DNA from: Rickettsiales bacterium
Lineage (GTDB): Bacteria; Pseudomonadota; Alphaproteobacteria; Rickettsiales; UBA998
Reading direction: 5' to 3'
Assembly (NCBI GenBank): GCA_024304995.1
Contig: JAMWZD010000005.1
Span: 1-54,632, forward strand
Length of the DNA stretch: 54,632 nucleotides
The notes under the pieces were generated by a model that was not told where the DNA came from, ran no database searches, and saw only the letters and a program-made list of their open reading frames with translations. Shown here one piece after another: positions 1 through 9,821 of this stretch. Made by a program: the position numbers and the translations under genes. The first letter of the stretch is position 1, and every line of letters starts with the position of its first letter.

Positions 1-507
<507 letters not shown>

Positions 508-523
508 AAAAATTATTAGAGCT

Positions 524-535
524 TGCTCTTTAATT
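524..535 (+). promoter_or_regulatory. boxA-like sequence in the 16S trailer
   Basis: TGCTCTTTAATT matches the rRNA antitermination boxA core (TGCTCTTTAACA in E. coli) at 10 of 12 positions and lies 24 bases after the 16S end, where a normal 16S-23S spacer carries its second boxA. It also forms one arm of an imperfect hairpin (AGAGC/GCTCT, 517-530), so it may simply be a 3' processing stem. If it is boxA, it would be a relic of a former spacer, because no 23S follows. Confidence 0.25.
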
Positions 536-596
536 TTTATCAAAAGACAATAATACTTATCATCCGTTCCTAAATATTCTTTTCTATTGTTTCAAA

Positions 597-628
597 AGCT
601 CCGTAGATTATTTCTGCGGAGCTTTTTT
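597..628 (+). terminator. rho-independent terminator after 16S rRNA
   Basis: An 11-bp stem with one G-U pair (AGCTCCGTAGA / TCTGCGGAGCT, loop TTATT) is followed by TTTTTT. It lies about 100 bases beyond the 16S 3' end and before the next gene, so the 16S transcript appears to stop here instead of running into tRNA and 23S genes. Confidence 0.85.
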
Positions 629-635
629 GCATTAA

Positions 636-664
636 TTCACTCTCAATCCTTTTTCTGTTATACT
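636..664 (+). promoter_or_regulatory. putative sigma-70 promoter of the acyl-CoA dehydrogenase gene
   Basis: TTCACT (636-641) and TATACT (659-664) are separated by 17 bases and lie between the 16S terminator and the next gene. The predicted transcript start is near 671, giving a leader of about 33 bases that contains the ribosome site AGAGGAAG. Confidence 0.45.
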
Positions 665-703
665 ATCTGATAATATGAATATGTATTATGAGAGGAAGTA
701 CCT

Positions 704-2497
704 ATGCCAACATACAAAGCCCCGCTGCAGGATTTTGACTTTATCATCAATGATTATTTGAAATTGAATCAATATTCAGATGTGTCAGGTTTCGAAGGAA
801 TTAGAGATCTGGCAATGCCTTTGCTGGAAGAGGGCGGAAAATTTTGTGAGAATGTGCTGTTTCCACTCAATATGAGGGGGGACGCAGAAGGCTGCACATA
901 TGCTGATGGCGAGGTGACCATGCCGAAAGGCTTTAAGGAGGCCTATAAACAATATTGTGCTTCTGGCTGGCCATCCTTCACCTGTGACCCTGCATATGGC
1001 GGGCAGGGGCTGCCAGAAGTGATGAATATGCCGATGACGGAAATGATCTGCTCAGCGAATCTGTCCTTCGGTTTAACGCCTGGCCTGTCACATAGTGCCT
1101 ATAATCTTATGGACACCTATCTTGATGATGACATGAAGCAGCGCTATCTGCCAAAACTTATTTCAGGCAAATGGACAGGCGTGATGTGCCTGACAGAGCC
1201 GCAATGTGGCACAGATCTGGGGCTGATACGCACCACTGCCACTCCTCAGGATGATGGCAGTTTCAGCATTGAAGGTACAAAAATCTTTATTTCTTCTGGT
1301 GAGCATGATCTATCTGAAAATATCCTGCATCTGGTGCTGGCAAAACTACCTGATGCACCAGAAGGCGTAAAAGGGATTAGTTTATTCTTAGTATCAAAAC
1401 ATCATGTGAATGATGATGGCTCTCTTGGTGAGCGCAATGCAGTGAAATGCGCTGGCATTGAAGAAAAAATGGGGATTCATGCATCTTCCACCTGTGTGAT
1501 GAATTATGATGGTGCGAGGGGCTTTTTAGTAGGGATGCCCCATAAAGGACTACGCGCCATGTTCACCATGATGAATGCTGCGCGTATCTATGTGGGTGTG
1601 CAGGGTCTTGGTGTGGCAGAGGCGGCATATCAGTCTGCGCTTGATTATGCCAATGAGCGCATTCAGGGGCGGGCGCTGACAGGCGCTGCCCAACCAGACA
1701 AAGCGGCTGACCCGATTACGGTGCATCCTGATGTGCGCAAAATGCTGCTCACTATGCGCGCCTTTGCGCAAGCTGGGCGGGCATTGGTGATGGAAACAGC
1801 ACTCAAGCACGATTTATCCCATCGCCACCCAGATGCCGAAGCACGCGCAGAGGCAGATATGTTTGTGCAGCTGATGACACCTGTCGTAAAAGGATATTTG
1901 ACTGATGGTGGCACAGAGATGGCCAATCTGGCAATGCAGTGTCTGGGCGGATATGGCTATATTAAAGAATATGGCGTGGAGCAATATGCGCGTGACGCCA
2001 GAATCGCGCAGATTTATGAAGGCACGAACGGCATTCAGGCGATGGATTTGGTGGGGCGGAAACTACCCTATAAAACGGGAGCATATTTAGCTGCTTTCTT
2101 CCATCCCTGTCAGCTGTTCATTGAAGCACATGCAAAAGATGAAGCGATGCAGGAATTTATCACGCCACTCTCCAAACATCTGGATTATTTGCGCAAAGGC
2201 TCGCTCTGGCTGGCAAAAGAAGGATTAAACAATCCGAATCAGGCGGCGGCGGGAGCAACAGAATATCTGCGTATGTTCGGTCTGGTCACCTTTGCATATA
2301 TCTGGGCGCGTCAGGCGAAGATTGCATTTGACGCACTGCAGCAGCAGCCTGATGCGGTTAAAACAAAATTCTATAATGATAAGCTGGACACGGCGCGCTT
2401 CTTCATGAATCGCATTTTACCGCAAACTATTTCTCTGCTTAGCGCCATGACCAATGGTTCAGAGAGCATCATGAATGCGGATTTATCAATTGATTAA
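704..2497 (+). CDS. acyl-CoA dehydrogenase (FadE/DmdC-type, about 600 aa)
   Basis: This 597-residue protein belongs to the long acyl-CoA dehydrogenase subfamily, which opens with an MPTYKAPL-type N-terminal segment (also seen in methylthiopropanoyl-CoA dehydrogenase DmdC) and ends in an extra C-terminal domain. It would oxidise an acyl-CoA to the 2-enoyl-CoA, using FAD and passing electrons to ETF. The signature TEPQCGTDLG is at about 164-173, and IYEGTNGIQ carries the presumed catalytic Glu439. The ATG has AGAGGAAG 6 bases upstream. The substrate cannot be told from sequence; straight-chain fatty acyl-CoA is more likely than a methylthio substrate. A thiolase lies far away at 49-50 kb; no other beta-oxidation gene is adjacent. 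Confidence 0.93.
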   Translation: MPTYKAPLQDFDFIINDYLKLNQYSDVSGFEGIRDLAMPLLEEGGKFCENVLFPLNMRGDAEGCTYADGEVTMPKGFKEAYKQYCASGWPSFTCDPAYGGQGLPEVMNMPMTEMICSANLSFGLTPGLSHSAYNLMDTYLDDDMKQRYLPKLISGKWTGVMCLTEPQCGTDLGLIRTTATPQDDGSFSIEGTKIFISSGEHDLSENILHLVLAKLPDAPEGVKGISLFLVSKHHVNDDGSLGERNAVKCAGIEEKMGIHASSTCVMNYDGARGFLVGMPHKGLRAMFTMMNAARIYVGVQGLGVAEAAYQSALDYANERIQGRALTGAAQPDKAADPITVHPDVRKMLLTMRAFAQAGRALVMETALKHDLSHRHPDAEARAEADMFVQLMTPVVKGYLTDGGTEMANLAMQCLGGYGYIKEYGVEQYARDARIAQIYEGTNGIQAMDLVGRKLPYKTGAYLAAFFHPCQLFIEAHAKDEAMQEFITPLSKHLDYLRKGSLWLAKEGLNNPNQAAAGATEYLRMFGLVTFAYIWARQAKIAFDALQQQPDAVKTKFYNDKLDTARFFMNRILPQTISLLSAMTNGSESIMNADLSID

Positions 2498-2521
2498 GAA
2501 TTTCGTTTTATAGTGTCAGCA

Positions 2522-3163
2522 ATGAACAAAACGAACATAATATTTTTGCATGATCATGAAGCGCTGAAAGCGTTGCGGGTGAATGTAAAACAGAGTTACA
2601 AGGCGGGCATTGTCCCATTTTATATCGAAAATGGCGATGTGAAGTTTGTGCTTTATGCGCCAGTGCCGCAACGCGAGGGGCAGCATGGCACTATCCTGCC
2701 CTATCAGGTGGCGCGTGGCACGATGCAGGCGCAATATGATGTGGAAGGTGAGCTGAAATGGTTTGATAAGGGACGACATCAGGCACCGAATGATGCGATA
2801 TGGAAGCAGGATGAACCTTACAGCGACACCGCGCTCAGAGAAGCAGAAGAAGAGCTTGGGTTGCCAAAGGACAAAGTGAACAGACTATATGATTGTGGCT
2901 GGCTGCCCTACCAAAATCCGAAAGGCAGCATTTATGGCATCTATATGTTTCTCGCCCATATTGATGGCGCGCATGTGCTGGATTTCCCAGACCCTTACGC
3001 TTGCGCAGCGCGACTGGATGGGGTGACCTACAAAGAGCTGATAGATATGGCAGCATTGCCACCTGCTGAAAATTTTGGAGATGCCCGCCCGTTTAAGCCA
3101 AGCTATCTGGTAATGTTAGAGGTGTTTGAACAGGTAATTCTTTCACAGTCATTCCAAAATTAG
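2522..3163 (+). CDS. Nudix hydrolase family protein
   Basis: A Nudix box is visible: Glu-x7-REAEEELGL (about residues 98-114), matching the REUxEExGU core that binds the metal and pyrophosphate. The usual leading Gly of the box is Ala here. Such enzymes cleave nucleoside diphosphates linked to another moiety; the substrate is unknown. An in-frame GTG lies three codons upstream at 2513, but I chose ATG 2522, giving 213 aa; neither start has a convincing ribosome site. The gene starts 24 bases after the acyl-CoA dehydrogenase stop and is probably co-transcribed with it. It occupies the place where fabD/fabG usually precede acpP in Proteobacteria, so that cluster is broken here. Confidence 0.85.
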   Translation: MNKTNIIFLHDHEALKALRVNVKQSYKAGIVPFYIENGDVKFVLYAPVPQREGQHGTILPYQVARGTMQAQYDVEGELKWFDKGRHQAPNDAIWKQDEPYSDTALREAEEELGLPKDKVNRLYDCGWLPYQNPKGSIYGIYMFLAHIDGAHVLDFPDPYACAARLDGVTYKELIDMAALPPAENFGDARPFKPSYLVMLEVFEQVILSQSFQN

Positions 3164-3268
3164 CAAATCACATAAAATTCATTCGCAACGCACCATAAAA
3201 AAATCTTGCAAATTCGTGCGATGCACAGTACGTCATACGCTTTAATTGTCACTTTAGGGTAAAAAATT

Positions 3269-3505
3269 ATGAGTACTATTGAAGATCGCGTAAAAAAGAT
3301 TGTTGTTGAGCATCTTGGTGTTGAAGAAGACAAAGTTGTGAAAGAAGCCAGCTTCATTGATGATCTTGGTGCAGACAGCCTGGACACTGTTGAATTGGTG
3401 ATGGCATTTGAAGAAGAATTCGGGTGTGAAATTCCTGATGATGCAGCTGAAAAAATCCAGACTGTAGGTAATGCAGTGGATTATCTTGAAGAACACGCTG
3501 AATAA
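3269..3505 (+). CDS. acpP: acyl carrier protein
   Basis: This is a typical 78-residue acidic acyl carrier protein with the DSL phosphopantetheine site (Ser37 in GADSLD). It carries growing acyl chains for type II fatty acid synthesis in the cytoplasm. The start has an upstream AGGG at spacing 9. It is followed 5 bases later by fabF, the conserved proteobacterial order. A weak promoter-like pair (TTGCAA at 3206, TACGTC at 3229, spacing 17) lies in the 105-base gap before the gene, so acpP-fabF-mltG probably form one unit. Confidence 0.98.
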   Translation: MSTIEDRVKKIVVEHLGVEEDKVVKEASFIDDLGADSLDTVELVMAFEEEFGCEIPDDAAEKIQTVGNAVDYLEEHAE

Positions 3506-3510
3506 GACTC

Positions 3511-4767
3511 ATGCGTAGAATCGTTGTTACTGGTATTGGTCTTGTCACGCCGCTGGGCGCTGATGTCAATCACACATGGAAAAATCTGCTAGCGTCCAAG
3601 TCTGGCGCTGGCAAAATCACCCAGTTTGATGCAAGTGATCTTAGTTGTCAGGTAGCAATGGAGCTAAAATGTGGTGATGGCGACGGCGAATTTAATGCTG
3701 ACGCCATCCTGCCACCGAAGGATCAGAAAAAAGTAGATCCGTTTATTCTATATGCCATCGCTGCGGCAAAGCAGGCGGTGGAAGATTCTGGCTGGGAAGC
3801 TAAGACTGATGAACAGCAAGTGCGCTCTGGCGTGATGATTGGCTCAGGCATTGGTGGATTGCAGAAAATCGAAGATGGCGTGAATATTCTGCGCGATAAA
3901 GGCGCACGTCGCATCAGCCCATTCTTCATTCCTGGTTGTTTGATTAATTTGGCATCTGGTCATGTGTCCATTGAATATGGGTTCCGCGGCCCTAACCATT
4001 CTGTGGTAACAGCATGTTCCACTGGCGCACATGCCATTGGTGATGCAGCAGAAATTATTAAACGTGGGGATGCAGATGTGATGGTTGCAGGTGGCGCGGA
4101 AGCAGCGATTTGCAAGATCGGCATTGCAGGCTTCATGGCAGCGCGTGCGCTTTCCACTGGCTTTAATGATACGCCAGAAAAAGCCTCCCGGCCGTGGGAC
4201 AAAGACCGTGATGGGTTTGTGATGGGTGAAGGTGCTGGCGTAGTCGTGCTGGAAGAATATGAACATGCCAAAGCACGAGCTGCCACTATATATGGTGAGT
4301 TGCTGGGATACGGACTTTCTGGTGATGCACATCATATCACCGCACCCGCAGAAGGGCATGAAGGTGCGTATCGCGCAATGGAAATGGCGATGAAAAAAGC
4401 GCAATTAACCACAGATAAAATCGGCTACGTAAACGCTCATGGTACATCCACACCGTTGGGTGATGCGCTGGAACTGGAAGCAGTGAAGCGTTTATTTGGT
4501 GATGATGCATATAATATCAGCATGTCATCCACAAAATCTGCCATTGGGCATTTGTTGGGAGCCGCGGGAAGTGTCGAAGCGATTTTCACATTACTTGCAC
4601 TGAGAGATCAGGTATGTCCTCCAACATTAAATCTGGATAATCCATCTGAAGGGTGTGATCTGGATTTGGTAGCGCATACGCCAAAAGAAAAGAAAATGGA
4701 TTATGCCTTGTCCAACGCATTTGGCTTTGGTGGCACTAATTCGTCGCTTGTGTTTGGGCGCGTATAG
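3511..4767 (+). CDS. fabF: beta-ketoacyl-ACP synthase II
   Basis: This 418-residue condensing enzyme elongates acyl-ACP with malonyl-ACP. The catalytic Cys169 lies in VTACSTGAHAIGD, the first active-site His is His310 in NAHGTSTPLGD, and Lys342 and His347 lie in SSTKSAIGHLLG; the C-terminal GFGGTN loop is present. The length is normal for FabF. It follows acpP by 5 bases and precedes mltG by 22, the common alphaproteobacterial arrangement. Translation may be coupled to acpP, because the upstream sequence has no strong ribosome site. Confidence 0.98.
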   Translation: MRRIVVTGIGLVTPLGADVNHTWKNLLASKSGAGKITQFDASDLSCQVAMELKCGDGDGEFNADAILPPKDQKKVDPFILYAIAAAKQAVEDSGWEAKTDEQQVRSGVMIGSGIGGLQKIEDGVNILRDKGARRISPFFIPGCLINLASGHVSIEYGFRGPNHSVVTACSTGAHAIGDAAEIIKRGDADVMVAGGAEAAICKIGIAGFMAARALSTGFNDTPEKASRPWDKDRDGFVMGEGAGVVVLEEYEHAKARAATIYGELLGYGLSGDAHHITAPAEGHEGAYRAMEMAMKKAQLTTDKIGYVNAHGTSTPLGDALELEAVKRLFGDDAYNISMSSTKSAIGHLLGAAGSVEAIFTLLALRDQVCPPTLNLDNPSEGCDLDLVAHTPKEKKMDYALSNAFGFGGTNSSLVFGRV

Positions 4768-4789
4768 TTCATAAAAAAAAGGAGCATTT

Positions 4790-5785
4790 ATGCGCCGTTT
4801 TCTTCTTATCGCGGTATTATTTATGCTATTTGGAGCGGTTGCTGCCATTGGTGCGTATTACACTACCTATCACGGATACTGGCTGAAGGCACATGAGATT
4901 CAGCAACGCGACAAGCAAGAAGAAATTACGATTCCCAAAGGCGCGTCATCAAAAGATATTATTGAGCGTCTTCTTGCCGCTGGTATCATCACGTCGCCCA
5001 CTCTGTTTCGCATTTATGCGACGTTGGAAGGGGATACGCATGATTATAAAGCGGGTGAATATCAGTTCGAATCCCCCATTACACCACGCGCAGTGAGCAA
5101 ACAACTGGTCAAGGGCGCGAATGTAGTGCGTTCTGTCACTATCGTGGAAGGCTGGCTTAGTGAACAGGCGGTGGCAGAGCTTTCGAAAGAAGTGCGGCTG
5201 ACAGGACGTATTGTCACAATTCCTCCGCAGGGCAGTTTGTTGCCTGAAACCTATTTTTATATGGTTGGTGATACGCGCCAGAAAATGCTGGACATGATGC
5301 AGCAGAAAATGAACGAAGTGCTGGATGCTGCGTGGGAAGCTCGCCAACCTGATCTGCCATTGAAAGATAAGCGTGACGCGCTGATTCTGGCATCTATCGT
5401 AGAAAAAGAAACAGGCAGCAATTCAGAAGAACGCCATGTAGCATCTGTTTTTATTAACCGTTTGCGCAAGGGAATGAAGCTGCAGTCAGACCCAACCGCG
5501 AATTACGGTTTATACTTGAAAACAGGCGAATTGAAAACGCGCATGATGCTGAAAGACGTGCAGGATGCTTCGGCGTATAATACATATGTGATTGACGGTT
5601 TGCCGCCTGAGCCTATTTGCAATCCTGGGCGTGCGAGCATTGAAGCAGTGACCAATCCGATTGAAACAAAGGATTTATATTTTGTGGCAGATGGGGAAGG
5701 GGGGCATGTATTTGCCCAGACATTAGCACAGCATAATCGCAATGTTGCAGCGTACCGTGCGAAAATGCGTGAAATGCGCGAATGA
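4790..5785 (+). CDS. mltG: endolytic peptidoglycan transglycosylase MltG
   Basis: This 331-residue YceG/MltG protein cleaves nascent glycan strands at the inner membrane and sets glycan chain length. A single N-terminal membrane segment (about 3-25) precedes a LysM-like region and the catalytic domain. The catalytic Glu205 lies in ASIVEKETG, and the family block VFINRLRKGMKLQSDPT follows. AAAAGGAG gives a strong ribosome site 5 bases before the ATG. It sits directly after fabF, as in many Proteobacteria. Confidence 0.96.
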   Translation: MRRFLLIAVLFMLFGAVAAIGAYYTTYHGYWLKAHEIQQRDKQEEITIPKGASSKDIIERLLAAGIITSPTLFRIYATLEGDTHDYKAGEYQFESPITPRAVSKQLVKGANVVRSVTIVEGWLSEQAVAELSKEVRLTGRIVTIPPQGSLLPETYFYMVGDTRQKMLDMMQQKMNEVLDAAWEARQPDLPLKDKRDALILASIVEKETGSNSEERHVASVFINRLRKGMKLQSDPTANYGLYLKTGELKTRMMLKDVQDASAYNTYVIDGLPPEPICNPGRASIEAVTNPIETKDLYFVADGEGGHVFAQTLAQHNRNVAAYRAKMREMRE

Positions 5786-5853
5786 TGCAAAAACGCAACG
5801 TTGAATACGGTTCTGTCATCGAAAGCATCTAAAAGGGTGGCGGCACGGCATGT

Positions 5854-5882
5854 TTGACTTGCGCTAAAATTATCTGCATTAT
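5854..5882 (+). promoter_or_regulatory. putative sigma-70 promoter of the OmpA-like gene
   Basis: TTGACT (5854-5859), a 17-base spacer and CATTAT (5877-5882) lie in the 136-base gap between mltG and the OmpA-like gene. The predicted start is about 30 bases before the ATG. Confidence 0.5.
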
Positions 5883-5921
5883 ACAACCCGCATAACTACA
5901 AAAATATCTTGGAGCATTCTA

Positions 5922-6476
5922 ATGAAAAAATTTCTTCTTTCTGCAATCGCGGCTTTGTCGCTTGCAACCGCAGCCTCAGCGCATGAATATCATGATGCCG
6001 TTCGTGATTATCAGGGTGATGTCATTTTAAATACGTGGGATAACTGCGTGGTTACAAAATGGAAAAGCGGTGATTATGGATGTGAAGAAGCACCAAAAGA
6101 GACTGTGTTCGCATCTGAAATTCTGAATGTCTATTTTAATTTTGATAGAAGTGATTTGACTCCAGCAGCAAAAAGCAAATTGCAGCAGGTGGTTGAATTG
6201 CTGAACACAGCAACCAATGTTCAGGATATTGATATTATCGGTTACGCAGATTATCTGGGTAATGTTGAATATAACGAAGCATTATCTGCCCGCCGTGCAA
6301 AAGCAGTACGCACTTACCTTGAGTCTCTAGGATATTTCGATACGCGCAAAGTGCAGGTGCGTGCATTGGGTGAAAATCAGCCAATGACAGATTGTGAAGG
6401 TCTTACAGACCAGAAACTGAAAGCATGTTTGTGGCGTGACCGTCGCGTAGAAATCAAATTGAACTACGTGAAATAA
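5922..6476 (+). CDS. OmpA-family periplasmic/outer-membrane protein
   Basis: A signal peptide is evident (MKKFLLSAIAALSLATAASA, cleavage after about residue 20). The C-terminal half is an OmpA-type peptidoglycan-binding domain: VYFNFDRSDLTPAAK, then GYADYLGNVEYNEALSARRA, and a C-terminal RRVEI. The short N-terminal part (about 21-60) is not a beta barrel and has two Cys that could form a disulphide. It is therefore more likely a periplasmic protein held on peptidoglycan than a porin; a lipoprotein is excluded because there is no lipobox. It has its own promoter and terminator, so it is probably a single-gene unit. Ribosome site TTGGAG. Confidence 0.88.
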   Translation: MKKFLLSAIAALSLATAASAHEYHDAVRDYQGDVILNTWDNCVVTKWKSGDYGCEEAPKETVFASEILNVYFNFDRSDLTPAAKSKLQQVVELLNTATNVQDIDIIGYADYLGNVEYNEALSARRAKAVRTYLESLGYFDTRKVQVRALGENQPMTDCEGLTDQKLKACLWRDRRVEIKLNYVK

Positions 6477-6496
6477 GGTTAGCTTATATCATTTTT

Positions 6497-6527
6497 AAAA
6501 AAGGGAGGTTAGCGCCTCCCTTTTTTT
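6497..6527 (+). terminator. rho-independent terminator after the OmpA-like gene
   Basis: AAAAAAGGGAGG and CCTCCCTTTTTTT form a long perfect stem with loop TTAGCG, followed by T bases. It closes the OmpA-like transcription unit before nadK. Confidence 0.9.
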
Positions 6528-6588
6528 GTGTCTGTTGCAATGTTGGTTTTGCTTGTGCTAAGCTGCGCTATCAATAAACAAGGATATT

Positions 6589-7389
6589 ATGACAGCAGAT
6601 TCACCTTACCCAAGCATTGGCATGGTTGCAGATGACACTAAAAAATCGCAACATGCTGCGCAAGAACTGATGCGACGTATGCCAGATATTATGGAAGTTT
6701 CGGTGAATCAATGCAGCCCCGATATTGATGTGATTATTGTGCTGGGTGGGGATGGCTTCATGCTGCAAACCATGCATGATATGAAGCACTGCCATATCCC
6801 GCTTTATGGCATGAATTGTGGAACAGTGGGGTTTTTGCTGAATAGCTTCTCGCTTGATGGGCTACGGGAGCGCATCAGTCTGGCAAATCGTGAAACCTTC
6901 TATCCGCTGTATATGAAAGCGGAAACAATGGATGGGCAGCATCATGAAGCGCTTGCCATCAACGAAGTATCTTTGTTCCGCGAAAGCCGTCAGGCAGCTA
7001 AATTGCAGGTGAGCATTAATGGTGTGACACGCATTAAAGAACTGGTAGGGGACGGGGTGATTGTCGCCACGCCAGCAGGCAGCACAGCGTATAATTTTTC
7101 TGCGGGAGGGGTCATTATTCCACGCAGCGCAAACGTACTCGCGCTGACCCCGATTGCGCCGTTTCGCCCGCGCCGCTGGAAAGGGGCGTTGCTGGATCAT
7201 ACGGCTAATATTACGCTGGATGTGCTGAGCGCACATAAACGCCCAGTCAGCGCGGTGGCTGATTTTACAGAAGTGCGCGATGTGCGTCAGGTTAATATCA
7301 CGGAAAAGCGCGACACTGCATTTCAATTGCTGTTTGACCCCAATCACGGCATGGATGAACGCATCATGGTGGAACAGTTTATTCACTAA
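6589..7389 (+). CDS. nadK: NAD kinase
   Basis: This 266-residue protein phosphorylates NAD to NADP with ATP. The GGDG motif (53-56), NCGTVGFL (76-83), the NE pair (125-126) and the glycine-rich DGVIVATPAGSTAYNFSAGG (155-174) are all in the expected order. AAGGAT precedes the ATG. It lies 62 bases after a terminator, so it starts a new unit that may include dnaN and recF. Length is typical of the short bacterial NadK. Confidence 0.97.
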   Translation: MTADSPYPSIGMVADDTKKSQHAAQELMRRMPDIMEVSVNQCSPDIDVIIVLGGDGFMLQTMHDMKHCHIPLYGMNCGTVGFLLNSFSLDGLRERISLANRETFYPLYMKAETMDGQHHEALAINEVSLFRESRQAAKLQVSINGVTRIKELVGDGVIVATPAGSTAYNFSAGGVIIPRSANVLALTPIAPFRPRRWKGALLDHTANITLDVLSAHKRPVSAVADFTEVRDVRQVNITEKRDTAFQLLFDPNHGMDERIMVEQFIH

Positions 7390-7445
7390 CATTGGCGCTT
7401 TGTTTTTAGCTTGCACAAACAGCGTTTTTTCGTTACTGACATAGT

Positions 7446-8606
7446 ATGAACCAGCCATTACAACAAGAAGTTATCTCTCAGGATGCGGTGCAATTTTCGC
7501 TTTCGCGTGCTGATTTTATCAAATCTCTAAGCCATGTGCAGTCTGTCGTGGAAAAGCGCGGCACTATTCCGATTTTGGGCAATGTGAAGATTGAAGCGCA
7601 TGATGGTTCTATCGAATTTTCAGCTACAGATATGGAACTTGCTGTAGTGGACAAAGTGTCTGCCAATGTAGCTCAGGCGGGTGCGTTGACCGTGCCAGCA
7701 CATATGCTATATGATATTGTGCGCAAATTGCCAGATGGTGATGATGTCACCTTGATTGAAGATGAGACAGGTGCAAAAGTGCAGGTGCGTTCTGGCAAGT
7801 CTCGCTTCTCGCTTTCCACATTGCCAGTGGATGACTTTCCAGCCCTTTCCGAAGGGGACTTGCCGCACAGCTTCGTGCTGACGCGTGATGAATGCAAAGC
7901 ATTGCTGGAAAAAACACGCATTGCGATGTCGAGCGATGAAACACGTTATTATTTGAATGGCATTTATCTGCACGCTGCAGAAGATGATGGTGAGCCAGTG
8001 CTGCGGAGCGTTTCAACAGATGGTCACCGTTTGGCGCGTATGCAGGTTGGGTTGCCTTCGGGCGCGGCGAACATGCCTGGCGTTATCATTCCGCGCAAAG
8101 CCGTGGGCGAAATGCTGAAATTGCTCGAAGATGCGCCGAATGAAGTGAAAATCTCACTGTCAGACACAAAAATCCGTCTGGTGTGTGGAGGTGTGATTTT
8201 AGTCTCTAAACTGATTGATGGATCATTCCCAGACTATAGCCGTGTGATTCCAACAGGCAATGACAAAATTCTCGAAGTCGCAGCAACAGATTTCGCCAAA
8301 GCGGTGGATCGTGTGTCTATCATTTCATCTGATAAGGCACGTGGTGTGAAGCTGTCTATCAATGATAATAAGTTGGGGCTTTCTGCAAGCTCCACTGAAC
8401 AGAACTCAGGGGAAGAATCTTTGGATGCGTCTTTTGAAGGTGAAGGGTTCGACGTTGGATTTAACTCACGTTATTTGCTGGATGTGCTTGGGCTGATTGA
8501 AGGTGATACGGTGCGTTTCACATTGGCAGATGCCAGCGCACCTGCATTATTGAGCGATCCAAAAGATATTGGCGGTCTGTTCGTCATCATGCCAATGCGC
8601 GTATGA
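7446..8606 (+). CDS. dnaN: DNA polymerase III beta subunit (sliding clamp)
   Basis: The protein matches the beta clamp along its whole length: FSLSRADFIKSLSHVQSVVE at the start of domain 1, STDGHRLA in the middle, and the typical PMRV C-terminus. It forms the ring that tethers polymerase III to DNA. Compared with most alphaproteobacterial clamps the ATG start adds about 15 residues, and it has no clear ribosome site. GTG at 7491 would begin directly at MQFSLSRADF, with an AGGA 4 bases upstream, and may be the true start. dnaA is not adjacent; the gene sits between nadK and recF. Confidence 0.97.
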   Translation: MNQPLQQEVISQDAVQFSLSRADFIKSLSHVQSVVEKRGTIPILGNVKIEAHDGSIEFSATDMELAVVDKVSANVAQAGALTVPAHMLYDIVRKLPDGDDVTLIEDETGAKVQVRSGKSRFSLSTLPVDDFPALSEGDLPHSFVLTRDECKALLEKTRIAMSSDETRYYLNGIYLHAAEDDGEPVLRSVSTDGHRLARMQVGLPSGAANMPGVIIPRKAVGEMLKLLEDAPNEVKISLSDTKIRLVCGGVILVSKLIDGSFPDYSRVIPTGNDKILEVAATDFAKAVDRVSIISSDKARGVKLSINDNKLGLSASSTEQNSGEESLDASFEGEGFDVGFNSRYLLDVLGLIEGDTVRFTLADASAPALLSDPKDIGGLFVIMPMRV

Positions 8607-8626
8607 TGTCTGGCATTTGCGCTTAA

Positions 8627-9736
8627 GTGAGTGTGACGCGGATTACGTCGTGCAGCCTGCATGATTTCAGGAATTATCAACAATTTTCGTGTGACAGCGA
8701 TGCAGCTTTTGTAGTGTTTACTGGCAAAAACGGTGCTGGGAAAACGAATATATTAGAAGCAATTTCCATGCTTTCGCAGGGGCGAGGGTTTCGTTCCGCC
8801 AGGCCATCTGAGCAAATGCGTATCGGTGCAACGCTTGGCTGGTCGCTTCGGGCGGAAGTGAAAGATGCTGTCACCACACATCATATCACGACAGGTATAT
8901 CCCCGCAGGCGGAAAAGCGCCGCGTATTGATTGATGAAGCACCTGCCAGCCAGCAAGAGCTTTCAGATGTGCTGGATGTGCTTTGGTTTCTCCCCACCAC
9001 CAGCCATTTGTTCCTTGAAAGCGGCAGTACACAGCGAAAATATTTTGACCGTATGGTATACGGATTTGACCGTGAACATGCCAAACGGATTTATTCCTAT
9101 GAGCATTATATGCGTGAGCGCAACAAATTGCTTAGTATGCAAGGCGATGCATTGTGGGTTTCTTCATTAGAACAAAAAATGGCGGAATATAGTGTTGCCA
9201 TTGCCAGTGCGCGGCTGGATATGGTGGCACATATTAATGAAGCAAGTGCGCAGGTGAGTGATGCCTTCCCGCAAGCGCAGTTGCAGCTTGAGGGCGATGC
9301 GGAAACATTGCTTCAGGAGCGCACCGCTTTGCAGGCAGAAGCCGCTATTCGAGAAATGCTGGCGCTCTCTCGCACGCATGATGCGCACGCAAAACGCGCA
9401 TCACACGGCGCACATAAAAGCCAGTTCACCGTGATATATGCAGAAAAAAACATGACCGCACCGCATTGTTCCACAGGGGAGCAAAAAGCATTGTTGATTG
9501 CGTTGTTGCTGGCGCAAATTCACGCGCAAACGCGTTGGAACCAGCGCGCACCTATTTTACTGCTGGATGAAATGGTCGCACACTTAGATGAGCAGCGTCG
9601 CGCCATATTGTTTGACGTGCTGCATGACGCAAACATCCAGTGTTTTGCCACAGGCACAGACAGCGCCGCCTTTCATGCACTTAGCCGTTATGACACAAAG
9701 CATTATGTGATTGAGAATGGGGCAATCCTCACATAA
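8627..9736 (+). CDS. recF: DNA replication and repair protein RecF
   Basis: This 369-residue SMC-like ATPase helps load RecA on gapped DNA. It has Walker A GKNGAGKT (33-40), the ABC-type signature STGEQKALL (about 282-290) and Walker B ILLLDEMVAHLD (Asp314, Glu315). The GTG start used here is followed two codons later by another GTG (8633); neither has a strong ribosome site, and coupling to dnaN 20 bases upstream is likely. dnaN-recF adjacency is common in bacteria; recA directly downstream is much less usual. Confidence 0.96.
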   Translation: MSVTRITSCSLHDFRNYQQFSCDSDAAFVVFTGKNGAGKTNILEAISMLSQGRGFRSARPSEQMRIGATLGWSLRAEVKDAVTTHHITTGISPQAEKRRVLIDEAPASQQELSDVLDVLWFLPTTSHLFLESGSTQRKYFDRMVYGFDREHAKRIYSYEHYMRERNKLLSMQGDALWVSSLEQKMAEYSVAIASARLDMVAHINEASAQVSDAFPQAQLQLEGDAETLLQERTALQAEAAIREMLALSRTHDAHAKRASHGAHKSQFTVIYAEKNMTAPHCSTGEQKALLIALLLAQIHAQTRWNQRAPILLLDEMVAHLDEQRRAILFDVLHDANIQCFATGTDSAAFHALSRYDTKHYVIENGAILT

Positions 9737-9821
9737 AAATATTGCGCTTTGATGCGAAATAACGGTTTAAATGGTGGCATAATTTAACTATATATAAAGA
9801 CATACAACACACGGATATATT

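Noticed and set aside
3844-4404. 186-codon open frame on the minus strand inside fabF
   Set aside because: It lies wholly antisense to fabF and its translation (Cys/His-rich, low-complexity) is typical of a shadow frame.
9737-9821. Possible LexA/SOS box before recA
   Set aside because: No GTTC-N7-GTTC or comparable palindrome is present in the gap.
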